DNA from: Agelas oroides
Lineage: Eukaryota; Porifera; Demospongiae; Agelasida; Agelasidae
DNA: 64,000 nucleotides
NCBI GenBank assembly: GCA_949130485.1
Contig: OX422191.1
Span: 2,551,340 to 2,615,339, forward strand
Direction of reading: 5' to 3'
The notes beneath the pieces are model-generated. The model saw nothing but the letters and a program-made list of their open reading frames with translations. It made no database searches and was not told the DNA's origin. Shown here in pieces: positions 1-12,688 of the stretch. Within the stretch, counting starts at the first letter, position 1; the number at the start of each line of letters is the position of its first letter. Both the position numbers and the translations under genes were made by a program.

Positions 1-347
1 ATCACTAAAAGGTATAATATTAGTTTTTAGAGTTGCACTAATGAGTTGCAGCAATTGGTGAAACACGTACATTTCCCTGTTATAAGAAAGCCTAAATGTT
101 TTATATAACGCAGTCACCCGGTGTGCACGATACAATTGGACCAATAACAAGCCTCATTGGCTACGCTAGGATGCCAAATTATGCACCATCTTTTGTATTG
201 GTACATCAAATTAAGCATATACAAACAGTTAGCAAGGGCTCATCAAGCCACTGAAGGCGGAAATGCACCCATGGCTAAACTTAAGGTAAGTTCAAGTATG
301 TAAACCGTGGACACAAAACACGGCTATGGGTACATGGTTACACTTAC

Positions 348-1754
348 CGAGCACTTGTGGGGCTTTTCTCCTGTATGTCGTCTCATGTGCACTAGTAACA
401 TGTACTGTGCTTTGAACGGTCTCCTCTCCCGCACACATCCAGACCAGCAACACACAAATTCCTTCCGACTGTCACGGTAGATGTGGTCGCTGTTCACATG
501 CCTGACAAGATCTTCAAGTGTTTCACACTGCCTGTTACAATCTAGCCACCGACATCGGTTATTGTGTGGTTCCTCGCTACTCGGGTAGCTGTAGTATATT
601 CGTTTGGGCTTCTCTCTCTGTTTTGAATCAAGCTCAGATTCATTTTCAGTTATAGCAGAGGAGTAATCGGTGGGGTCGGTTTGCATCCCCTCGTCGTCTG
701 ATATTCCTCCCTCCTCTTGAACTGTTTCCAAGATACCGACATGCAGGCCCTTTGAATTTTCTGTACTCGTCCCTGTTTCATACAGGTGTGCGTGCTCCTG
801 CTTCACGAGTGCTGTCAACTGCGCCCTACAGCAGTCAGCCCCATTCTGCATTACCTCTTCTTCGGTGGCCTCTTTCTTGATGTGCACAGCTTCTGCTTCA
901 TTTGGTACACTTTCACTCTTTCTTCCATTCAGGGCAGTTGTATTCGGCTGTGGGTGAGCAGCATTTCGTAATGACAACAAAGGCCTGTTGTATGGCGGCT
1001 GGAAGAGAGCGTGATTGGCAAGCAGGGAGGGGCTGAGGTGGCCCATGGAGCCTGCTGAACTTCCACGAGAATTTGTGATGTAGTTGACTAGAGACGTCGG
1101 TGATGTGCGAATGAGGTTGTTTAGATCTAGCGAGCTGCTAGATAAGGGTGAAATTGACAGATTTCTTTTTCGGCCCAACCTAGCTGACGTCAGGGGACTG
1201 AACTGTCCAGACCCCAGACCAGAGGGGAAATCTATCCCATCCAATGAGAATGCAGAACTGGGAAGGTTGAACAGTTGCGAAACAGAATTGGGAGTGCCGG
1301 GGAAATCCGGGGAGATGAGCCCAAATCCCTGAGGGGAGGGTCCAAAACTCCTCACCCTGCCACTGCTGCTACGCGGCCCTCCCGCGTCACCCGGTCGAAC
1401 AGCAGAGTGTGAAAGGAGTGGATCGGTTGTTTTGCAAACGATAGCGCTTCTAGCATTTCGTGGTGGAATTGCTCGGGTTTCAGACACTTGTGGCTCGCCC
1501 ACGCCTTCAGAGGTTCTGATTTTTGAAGGAAACGAAGGGTCCCTTGCTTCAGGGTTTGCGCGCAGATGTGTTTCGGTCGCCTCGAGGTTGTTGTTATTGT
1601 TCGTATCCATGGCTTCGCAGTGAAAGGTGGTGCATGCGTTTTCCGCTTTCACGCCTGAGGCGTCCGCCTTGCTGCCAGCACCGCACGAGGACAGACTCTC
1701 TCGCTTCACCACGCTATCTTGCTCAATCGAAGTATTGGCCTGTTGACCTTCCAT
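348..1754 (-). CDS. GLI-family zinc-finger transcription factor, N-terminal part (3' incomplete)
   Basis: A 469-codon exon runs from an ATG at 1754 to a splice donor (TCG|GTAAGT) after 348; later exons lie off the left edge. The C-terminal end holds the first two GLI C2H2 fingers (starting CRWLDC and followed by KEFVCCW, RPFKAQYM, HMRRHTGEKPHKC), which is the signature of GLI/Ci hedgehog effectors that bind DNA in the nucleus. About residues 190-270 match the conserved GLI N-terminal region (RKRNLSISPLS, IRTSPTSLVNYI). At the place of the SUFU-binding SYGH core the protein reads SMGHLS. An acceptor near 1812 (CTTCAG|ATC) fits a 5' UTR intron with a donor at 1933. An ATG at 1847 lies upstream in frame, but it would fall in that intron, so I prefer 1754. 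GLI-type identity is firm; fingers 3-5 are not visible. Confidence 0.9.
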
Positions 1755-2640
1755 AGCTTGCAGCCCGGCCCCGTAGGTAGATACTACGGGAGGTGTACAC
1801 AATCTGTCTGATCTGAAGCAAATGGCGAAATGTTTAGCTGTGAACACAGCACTTCGCAGTCATTTACTGTTCATTAGTTACTACGTATTGTGCTAAAGGC
1901 TTGAATGGGTGCTAATAACAGTGCGAACTTACCAAAACGGAAAGATGGGTGTGGCTCGCTAACAATCGGACAAACAAACAAACCCGTGATCCGCCTTCTT
2001 GGGACTAACATACGCTAGTACGCACACTATTAGTTACTGCTTCCACGTTCACCCAAATCACCGCCCTTCCTGTTCAGTGAACCGAAGGAATTTGTTTGGT
2101 CAGCGTTTGAAAAGCCGCAATCACTAATCTATTCACGTGATCACACTAATTAACGCGGAACAGGAATGTTTGTACCGTAAATGAACGCTTTGCTATATTT
2201 ATCCAGAAAAAAAAAGAGAAATTTAGTACAAATTCGATCTGAAACCACAACAAAAACAACGCCGATCACTCTCCCGCCGAACTCTGCCGGGTCTGTTACG
2301 CCAGACTGGATGCTCTAGGGTACATCGCTTCTGTCTCAGTGTGCGGATGACATCCAAACACACAGCCAACGGGCACGTATTGGCACAGGTCAGAAATATA
2401 CGGATTTACCTGTATCATTTTTCTGTGTAGTTGGCAGTTATTGTACAATCGCGTTAGACATGATCACGAGTGGGGGCCTGTGTTTGTCATGTGCCTCGTT
2501 TGTGTACAAAGGATCCGATCAGTTTGTATACTAGATGATTACTATGAGTGAATCCCCGGACTGATTACTCTAATTACACGAAAATATTTAATTATTATTT
2601 GCTTACTAAATCATGTCCGAACGATTACTTTTGCGTGAGG
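1755..2640. promoter_or_regulatory. Divergent promoter region between GLI-like and FBXL-like genes
   Basis: The two genes are head to head, about 0.9 kb ATG to ATG. The interval includes a probable 5' UTR exon of the GLI-like gene: a donor TTTTG|GTAAGT on the minus strand ends it at 1933. I see no convincing TATA box or further coding exon. Promoter function is inferred from gene orientation only. Confidence 0.5.
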
Positions 2641-5600
2641 ATGGGGCTTATGCTGAGCAGACTGTGGATTGCCCACAGAAGGAGGGGGGTTCAGTATGTC
2701 GAATGCAACACAGAAGAGGCGGAGACTCTTAGTTTGAAGTCCAATCTGAGTGCTGAAGACAACGGGTTTCTTGCTTCACAGGTGCCCATTATTCTAGATG
2801 GAGGGAGTCCAGTACAGAAGCTGCCTCAAGACCTGATCTTGAAGTGAGTTGCTGTAGCTCTTTGTAGAATGAGTGGTGTGTTTGTGTGTGTGTATAAATG
2901 AGTCAGTCAGTGAGTGAGAGGCTCAGACAAAGACAAAGTGACTGAAGGCAGAGAATGAATGAGTGAGAGGGAGGGAGGCTGAGTTGCTATGAGAGTGTGT
3001 GAGTGGGAAATTGTGTGTGTATACTAGTATGATGCCATGTATGCATTGGTTTAAGGAGTGAGCTTGCTGCCATGTCTGCCATACTCACAACTGGTGATCT
3101 ACTTTAAGAATTTGGTTGTGACTCCTGACTAGATTGTAACGTTGTACATAAACCTGTAACAACATACCCTGTGAGTGACAATCTTCCATGAATGCTCAGG
3201 CGTTGACAATCTGCTGCCCACCATGCAGGTAGTTTATTCTCAGCCTGCTATTTATAGATCTGCAGACTTAAAAACTGAACATTAATAAATTAGCAACTTT
3301 CTCTGACACACTATTCATCCTGTGCAGTTACACTCTTTTGCATTATTGTGCTACACTTGGTGTGTTCTAGTAAACTCCAACGGCAACCTCCAACCAATGA
3401 AAACAAGCCTGGGGCATCTCAAGTTTTTGATCGCTTGCAGTCTCTGCTTTGCATAATGTAAGTGATCAAGACGGGGAAGGCCTGGGAGGTGGCTACCACT
3501 CTTCTGCACGTCATCAGGATGCGTAGAATCTTCTTTATGTTCTCGTACTTGGGCTTCTTCTGTGGCATAAGGAAATTAACCTAGGCATGAGACTACCCAC
3601 TAGTAGCTGCTTTTGTCACTGATGTCTCCCACCCATTCATAGGGTAGTGATTCTCTGACGCTTATCGCTGGCTATAGCTGTAGCTGAGTCAAGCCTTCTT
3701 AACCAATATGATAATTCCCTTGTTCACTGTCGCATGGCCTAACGCTGATGTCTCGGTGATTCTCCCGTGCACGCTTGATTATGGCTGACTACAGACTCCT
3801 TGTGATGTTTTTTGAAAACTTGGCAGAACACACAAGCCTTTGACTTGTCAGTGTGTTCACAGTAGCTAACAATGCCTTTCAACAATTCTGATAATGTTTG
3901 TATTCGATAGCAAGAAATATTCTCATGTACCTCAAGTGAAGTATTGAATACTGCGATTGTATGCTTGAATGGGAGAGTAGCATGTGTATCAGAATTTGCT
4001 GCCTATTGTTGCGGATTCTTCATCCTCTCTCTCAACACTGTAACCCTGTCTCTTGCCCGAACTCTGTGTGCCGCCCGCCAAAGGAACAGTCTGGCGTACC
4101 AATTGAAATAGATTTCGTGAGCTTATCTCTAGAATGTGGTAAGAACCGATCAGATCAAAATCATTGATTGGTATGCATAGAACTTCCACTTTACCAAGTA
4201 AAATTTTGTACTCCTGCTTGGGTGCTGTGACATTTTTTGAGCGGGTGTGTCGTAAACTTTTGGAGCATTACTTGATAATACTAATTGCAACCAGACCTAC
4301 ACATGCACTAGCCCAAGAAATTCAACTTGGTGTGTGCTAGGCTGTTTTTCCTCATGAGAACTTGGGATCTGGGTATGAGACGTACTGGATGAAACGTTGA
4401 GAAGGGATAAGGCTACTGTATGTGCACAAGAACTAAACCTCAAGCAAATGTACCTGCATTACCGACATCAAGAGCGCATGATAACGTCATTTTTATTGTG
4501 AAACCCTCCCACTCCTCGAGGCCTCCGCAATAAAAATGATGTCATCATGCGCTCTTGCTGACATCCAGGCAAAAATCGATTGGGATTTGTACAGCTATCT
4601 GACATGCAGATACGTATGCCACTTCAGATGGCGAGTTTACCTGGACTTTTGCCGCCATTTATAATTCAGGCTACAGAACCTGCCCAGGGGTTGGGAATGA
4701 GGTCTGAGAATGAGGACTGGGAATGAGGCTGGGAATGAGGCTGGGAATGAGGCTGGGAATGAGGCTACCTTAATAAATGCTAGCACATCACAGTATACCT
4801 GGTTTGGTATAATAATGGCTTGGCACAATCATGGTGTAGTAAACACATGATTTGACCTTTATAATTTGCCAAAGTACCAAAGTTCCTTTCCAAATTGCCG
4901 CTGTACGGCAGTCTTCTCCACATACCATGGACAAATGTGTAGCTGTACTCTTCATATAACTTTTTAATGTTGGTAACTGTACTCAGGCCTTTGGATAGAA
5001 AATGAGTGTCGAGGGGGACGAAGTTAAGTGTTTTAAAAAATTTGGAGGAATAGACATAATTTGTGTATAACTATACTAGAGGGTCTGGGGGTCCATTCAA
5101 CTCCGGATTTTAGACCCTTGACTAGTTTCAAGCTCTTACTGCAAGACTATTAATCTTGGCTAGTTCTCAGTTTATGGGGGGAGTGGTATACATTGTATGT
5201 CGTATATGTTGACACTTTTGCGATGGCCATTTTTTTGCGTCCTTCGCAAATTAGTCTACATTCACAAATTAAAGCACAAAAGGTTTAATGTGTAATGTAC
5301 ATATTAGTACACCCACAGCACTATTGCAAATTACGAAAATTTACAACCGTACACGTTTTGTGTGGTAAGCATTATTGTGTGGTTTCATAAATATTATCCA
5401 CACATAAAATTTGGACGTATACAGTATATTGTGTGTATATTATGTGTATGTGTACATGTATATGTGCAATCATTCGTCACACTTAGATTTAGTGCTTATG
5501 GTCAAGCATTGAACAGCACAAGTAGTTTTATCATGGAAAGAACGAGGACTGAGGAGACAGCGTAAATGCTTACTGTTTCTTCTTAGCCCTACCTCAAACT

Positions 5601-8372
5601 TGAGAAGATTCACTGTCCTTTGCAGGGAACCGTACTCTAGTCTTGTCCCCAGACCCCACCCTCTCACGAGGAGAAACGGTCTGGTGAACCAAGTCGAATT
5701 TCTTGGGCTAGCGCACGCTATTGCGACAGTGTCACCTAGCAACATTCAAAACATTTTACGCCAAACCCGCTCAAGAAATGTACAGATACATGTAACTTGA
5801 GTAGAGATAGAAATTGTACTGGTGTAAAGGAAATCTCTCAATCTCATTGGTCCTTTTTTAATAAGCATTCAACTTACCACTTTTTGGGAATAAGCATTCA
5901 ACTTGGTTCACCAGACTGTTTCTTGCCAGGAGACGCACACACGGGCTAGGCACGAGACTAGCCAAACACTTGGCAACCTCTCTCTTTAGTTTATTTTCCT
6001 GCAATGTCTGTTATGGCTAGCAGTCATAGGGCCTTGAGAAGCTGTAGTCCCCGGGGACCTATGGCTTTCTGCTCCCACCAAACATGAACTGAAGCCATTA
6101 CCTAACATTCTCAGGGAGGTACCCACGGCTCTAGCTCTGAATTTATGAGTAGGTCTCAGCTAATTATTGGGGACCCCTCCCCCTCTCTGTCTACTTAGGT
6201 AGACATTACACGATAAAATGGACCAGTACTTTCTTCTCCATTTTTGCGTACTGTAAGTGATAAAAAACTGGATGACACGAAAACTGAGAATAGAGCTATG
6301 AATACTGTACAGTCCAAAAAGGATTTTTAGAACGAGACAAAGGTTGAACTGGTATAAGTGTGTTTGTATTTGTGGTTTTGTTTGGCTGGGATAACGCAAC
6401 GACAGAGGAGATTCCGATTGGTAGTATTAAGTTAAGTGTAATGTCCAGTGGTGTGAAGGTACAGCTGAATGCACCGTGGTAATCTCTGCTCCTAGTGTGG
6501 CTAGAACCTGGGATCTTACAGTCCTGAACTTTAACCCTTAGGCAACACACATATAATAAAAGTACATCATACACACGTGGAAACAATGTGGATTGGGTAT
6601 TCTGGAAACATTTCTAAAAGCAGTACGTGGGAAGCCATTGTCCAGGGTACACTACCTACCTCAGACTAGTCACTGGTACGAGGCTACTTTATGTGAAATA
6701 AATTATCCACACTGGGTAATCATCTCTCTCTTTTTCTCTCTCTGTGTAGAATATTTTCCTTCCTGGATGTCGTCTCACTGTGCAGATGTGCCCAGGTATC
6801 AAAGGTATGTCACTAACTACCAACTATTGGAAAAAACACAGTAGACACTGGCAGCTATAGTAAATCAACAAAATGGTTCTTTATCTTAAACAATGCTGTG
6901 CTGTGATTGTTTTTCTTCCCAGTCTTGGCACAACTTGGCACTGCACGGGAGCAACTGGCAACACGTAGATCTGTTTGAGTTCCAGGTCACCATCGAGGTA
7001 GGCCACAACCACAGTAAACCATCAGTCAGGGTCCATATAATATATGTACTTTACACAATCTATAACAACCAGGAGTACATACACTGCAGCAACCATGTTT
7101 ATGAGCACTCATACGAAAATAGGTACTCCACATAAAATGAAACCGTTACAAGTCAAAATTGCTGATTTGGCTTTTTGAACACAGCGGCTAACTTCTCCCA
7201 GTATCTTTCTTTGATTGTAAGCAAGCTATCGATGTGGGGTAAAAAAACAACAACATTTGAGCGAGGTCTCTTGTTAAACATATGTAGGAATTATCAAAAG
7301 CTCTCAGGGATTTGTTAGTTCCAAGCACTTTATGTAGGTAGATGGGCGGGAGTTGGCGATGATTGATCGATTGCTGACTTTGTCTCTCTGGTTCTAGAAT
7401 AGCTACAAACGTGGCACTCCATAAATATTCGTTCTGTGATGCTAAGTGTCCCGAGTTTTACAGTACTATATGTACCATATCCACCTACAACACCTCAACT
7501 GTTGTCTTAGTAAATCAGATTAGCAAGTACAAGTAGTCAACTAAAAGTACAACTTGTAAACATTCAAGTAAGCTGTATGCATTGCTCTATATAGTGGTAA
7601 CAAGTACATTGTATGTATTTTCTATTTTTGATGACAGTTTTTGATAGCCCAATCTAGCCTCATTCCTAGGCCTCCCCCATTTTTTTCCTTCCGTTTGCAT
7701 TACTCAAAAGAGCAGTGAAAAATAGGAAAGCATTCATCATACGAGTGTCACAGTAGCCTCATTCCCAGGCCCCACCCAGCTCTTCTTAGCTTTCCATCGC
7801 TTGCAGTATGGCTCACGTGTGGGGAGAGCCTGGGAACGATGCTAATCACATAGTTTGGTTACGTGACGAGTTGAAAAAGAAGGAACGTAGAACGTATGGA
7901 GGTGCAGCTGCTGATTGAACAAAACTATTTACAAAAGTAATTTGTAGATATTTTCTGTATGCAAATTAGGAGCCTTATTTTTTTCTTCTGGTAGGGTACA
8001 GTGGTTGAGCGTATGTCTGTGCAGTGCGGAGGATTTCTGAGAACACTGAGTCTGCGGGACTGTCAGAGTGTTGAAGACGCTGCACTTAGGTTTGTGGAGA
8101 GTAGGACAGGGGAGGGGAGGGGAGGAGGGGGTGCAGAGGAGAAAGTGGTAAAAGTGGAGGGAGTAGAGGGAGGGGATGAAAAGGAGTGGAGGAGTAGAGG
8201 AGAGGAGGAGGGAAAGAGGGGAGGGAATAGAGGGAGAGGATGAAAATGAGTGGAAGAGGGGAGGGGAGTGGAGGACTGGAAAGGGTGTGGAGAGGGAGGA
8301 AGTGGGAGAAGAGGAAGGGAGTTGAGGGCATGGGAGGGGAGGTGTGGAGAGTTTAGTGAAATGTTCTTACTT

Positions 8373-8406
<34 letters not shown>

Positions 8407-11400
8407 CTCCTCCACAGAACATTTGCAGAACACTGTCCCTACATTGAGAAGTTAGTGCTGAGCAAGTGTTTCAAGATCACAGACAGCACTGCCGAGAGTC
8501 TGAGTCAGAACTGCAAGAACCTGAAGTACCTGGACTTTTCATCGTGTAGAAATATCACCAACAAATCCTGTATGTATATCAGGTGAGTTTGTGTGTTGTG
8601 TGTGTGTGGTGTGTGTGTGTGTGTGGACCCACCCCTTCTCACACCCTATATATCTTTTCATCCCCCTCCATCCACACATTTCTCCTGTTCTCACCACTCA
8701 CTCTTTTCTCCATCTCTTCCTCTCACCTTGCATCATATTACCTCCTCTTCCCCCTCCTCCCCCTCCTCCCCCTCTTCTCCCTCCTCCCCCTCCTCCCCCT
8801 NNNNNNNNNNNNNNNNNNNNNNNNNNNNNNNNNNNNNNNNNNNNNNNNNNNNNNNNNNNNNNNNNNNNNNNNNNNNNNNNNNNNNNNNNNNNNNNNNNNN
8901 NNNNNNNNNNNNNNNNNNNNNNNNNNNNNNNNNNNNNNNNNNNNNNNNNNNNNNNNNNNNNNNNNNNNNNNNNNNNNNNNNNNNNNNNNNNNNNNNNNNN
9001 GTGAAAGGGAGGTAGCGGAAAGGAGAGATCACTAAATGGCGCAATTCCTATCGTATCTCCCCTAGCAACTGACAGACAGTGGTGTACAGGTGGTATGTGA
9101 GAACTGTCGAGGGCTACAGAAGATCAGCGTCTCTGGGTGTGACAGATTGACGGACGCAACTCTCAGGAAGCTAGCAACATGCTGCCCGCATCTCAGGTAA
9201 GTAAGATGGAGGAGGGAAGAGGGGGAGGGGGGAGGGGAGTCTAGGTGGGGGGGAGGGGGAGAGTGGGTGGGTAAGAGGGAGGGGGAGAGTAGGTGGGTAG
9301 GAGGGGAGAGTGGGTGGGTAGGAGAGGAAAGTGAGTGAGAGGGAGGGAGAGAGTGGGTGGGTAGGAGGAAGGGAGAGTGGGTGGGAGGAAGGGGAGAGTG
9401 GGTGGGAGGGAGGGGGAGAGTGGATGGGAGGAAGGGGAGAGTGGGTGGGAGGGAGGGAGAGAGTGGATGGGAGGGAGGGGGAGAGTAGGTGGGAGAAGGG
9501 GGAGAGTGGATGGGAGGAAGGGGAGTGGGTGGGAGGGAGGGGGAGAGTGGGTGGGAGGAAGGGGAGAGTGGGTGGGAGGGAGGGGGAGAGTGGATGGGAG
9601 GGAGGGGGAGAGTAGGTGGGAGGGAGGGGAGAGTAGAAGTGAGGGAGAGAAAGAAGAGAGGAGAATGAGACAATATCTAAATGATTATCGAATGTGACAG
9701 ATGAAAGACAAACCAATTATCTGGAATGTATTTTGCTAGCATATGTTTGGCTCCATTTTTGGCAGAGATCGAGCCTGAAATTATACATGTTTATTGTTGC
9801 TAAATATTTTATCATTCTCTTCTATTGGTCACTTTAGATTACTCGAGGCGGCAAGTTGTTCCCATTTCACAGACAATGGTTTTCAAGCGTTGGCCAATGT
9901 GAGTTAATTGTTACATTGTAAACGGAACGTACTGTCATAATTAAGCAAGTGTGCATGATGACATAAGAATGGTGTCATCATGCATTCTTGAATAAATCCA
10001 TGCAGGAAAAGATTTGTGAACGGTTTGCAAGTGGGATCGATCGGCTTTATAAATTATAGATGTGAGGGTTGTATATGTGTGCCTCATACCCAGGCCCAGC
10101 TTTTATTGCATATAGTGTACTAGATATGGAGGGAGAAGGCCTGGGAGATCTCATCACGTGTGATGATGTCATGTAGTTTCTCTCTCCTCCAGGGATGCAG
10201 CTGCCTGCAGAGAATGGACCTGGAGGAATGTGTGCTGGTATGTACTTACACTAGTTCATCGTCTTCATGGAGTTCTGTAGCCTCATTCTCATGGGGAGGA
10301 AGGTTAGGAGGGAGGGGACAATCTCCCCTCCCTCCTCATTCTCATGGGGAGAAAGTTAACCGTAATGCCTGAATTTTTACTTTTGTGCATGTGTTTATTT
10401 TCCCTTCCCTCTCCTTCCTTCTCCTTCCCTCTCCTTCCCTCTCCTCCCCTCTCCTTCCCTCTCCTTCCCTCTCCTCCCCTCTCCTTCCCTCTCCTTCCCT
10501 CTCCTCCCCTCTCCTCCCCTCTCCTTCCCTCTCCTTCCCTCTCCTTCCCTCTCCTTCCCTCTCCTCCCCTCTCCTTCCCTCTCCTTCCCTCTCCTTCCCT
10601 CTCCTCCCCTCTCCTTCCCTCTCCTTCCCTCTCCTTCCCTCTCCTCCCCTCTCCTCCCCTCCCTTCTTCTCCTCTGCCCCCACAGATCACCGACACCACA
10701 CTAGCACAACTGGCCCTCAACTGTCCTAACATACAGAAGCTAGTAAGTCACCTAGTCTCACTTCAATCCCATGGTGTCCCATCCCATCCTGGATTTTGTT
10801 CCAAATCTGTGGTGCAAACTCTGGGACAGATAGCCTGGTTCTGCTTCACTCAGCTGCTGCATTAAAGTCCTACCCTCGTTCCCATGCTCCTCCATCCCCA
10901 GAACTCAAATATGCGGGGAGAACCTGGTATCTCTTTTCACATGAGCATGACATAATCGAAAAAGGGCCCGATTTTCCAGAACAGAAAGGCAACTTTTCGC
11001 TCATTGTTCAAACAACTGTATGTTCAACGCTTTGTGTGTAATATGTTTGTCCCCCACATTGGCAAAAAGCGTTGTAAGTCACCCACTATCTTCACTCTTT
11101 CTGCTGTTCCGAGCCTTCGGGTACACCCACAATCAATTACAGTATCTCATGCACAAAATGCAGTCGTGTGTGTGACCTATCTGGTCTCCATTGGGTATAA
11201 TTTTGACTGTTGTATTAACCACGCAGGCGCTCTCCCACTGCGAGAGAATCACAGACAGTGGAATCAGACACTTGACCAGTGGAGCTTGCTCTGAAACCTT
11301 ACAAGTGCTGGAGCTAGACAACTGCCCGCTCATAACAGACTATGCCCTGGAGCTACTCAGGTGAACAGTCACATGATTGATGCAAATCACTCTCCTCTTT

Positions 11401-12622
11401 CAGTGGCCTCTCAGTTGGCTTCTGCATAAATGAAGAGAAGGTTATCTGTTACCAACTTTTCGCCCTGATGACGACTGGAGCATCCACTCGAAACGTCGGC
11501 AAGTTATTTTCCGAGCTCAAGTTGGTAACAGATGACCTTCTCTTCATCACTCTCCTCATTCCAAGGCTCCTTGCTGTCTTACACTGTAGGAAAGCTGGCT
11601 GAGGAGGAGCCTGGGAACGAGGCTACAAAACATCAGTGACATTACACAAGTAGTGGGGCTTTACTTGCACCACTTGTCTCATTCCCAGAACCTCAGTACA
11701 GTACTCGCACACAAGAGAGGAGGCTCTGGTGAATATAGTACATTATTGGCCAATGAACCAATCCGATTTTTACCTCCAAAATTTCTATATAGGTGCTCAA
11801 AACTTTTGTACTGTATTCACCAGACCCTCTTTCCTCTTACTGGGGGTCTTGCTGAGAGTCTGGTACCAAGACTATTGTGCCACTAAAACAATTGTACATC
11901 ATTTTTTTGGCCATGATTAATTTCTGTCATCTCTGCCTGCTCCTTACCGTAATGTAGCTGTACCATTAGCCGTGTAGTGGCAGATTGAGTGCAACAAGAC
12001 AGTGTTCTTGTTCAGTGGAGTGAAAGTGCTGAAAGCATTGTAGTGATGTGATTCTGCAGGCTTATAGTCTAGGTTGTCAGAAGGGGAGGGTGGGAGGTTT
12101 GGGGTATGTATTTGCTGCAACCGTTGACTTTACCCCTTGCGCATGGGCGTGGGCTAATGACTTCAGGTAGCTCCATGCTCAAGCTTAACTTACAAACGGC
12201 TGTACTACGGTTGACTTTGTTGTTACTGTGTTTGTATAGGGGATGCTTGGCCCTGAGGAGGTTGGAGATATTTGACTGTCAGATGGTCTCTCGAGCTGGG
12301 ATACACAAACTAGGGGTATAATACTGTAGAATGAGTGGTAACTTTTGTCTTTTCCTCCTCCATTTCTTTGTCCTACTTCCATCTTGTGTACTTTCTTTTC
12401 CTTTCACCCTCCTCTGCTGCCCCCCTTTGTTTCTCTCTTCCTCACTGCCTTCTTTGGAGTCCTCCCCTCCTTTTCGTTGCATTTCTCGTCCCCTTCCCTT
12501 CCGCTCCTTCCTGCTACAATATTTTCTCCACTTGAATTAACTTTACACTGATGGTTTCCCTTAATTTTCCACCCCCTTCTTTTCTTTTCCTCTTCTGTTC
12601 CTCTTTCTTACCACATACGCAT

Positions 12623-12688
<66 letters not shown>

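Larger units (their letters stand above)
2844..6749 (+). other. Intron 1 of the FBXL-like gene
   Basis: A 3.9-kb intron bounded by AA|GTGAGT and TGTGTAG|A. It holds degenerate copies of dispersed repeats, a small inverted-repeat element (4469-4557), a 12-bp tandem repeat (about 4716-4766) and a foldback relic (5638-5960). I see no supported exon in it. Confidence 0.7.

Noticed and set aside
8086-10732. Pro/Ser-rich and Gly/Glu-rich ORFs around the FBXL-like exons
   Set aside because: Low-complexity purine/pyrimidine repeats inside introns; no conserved motif.
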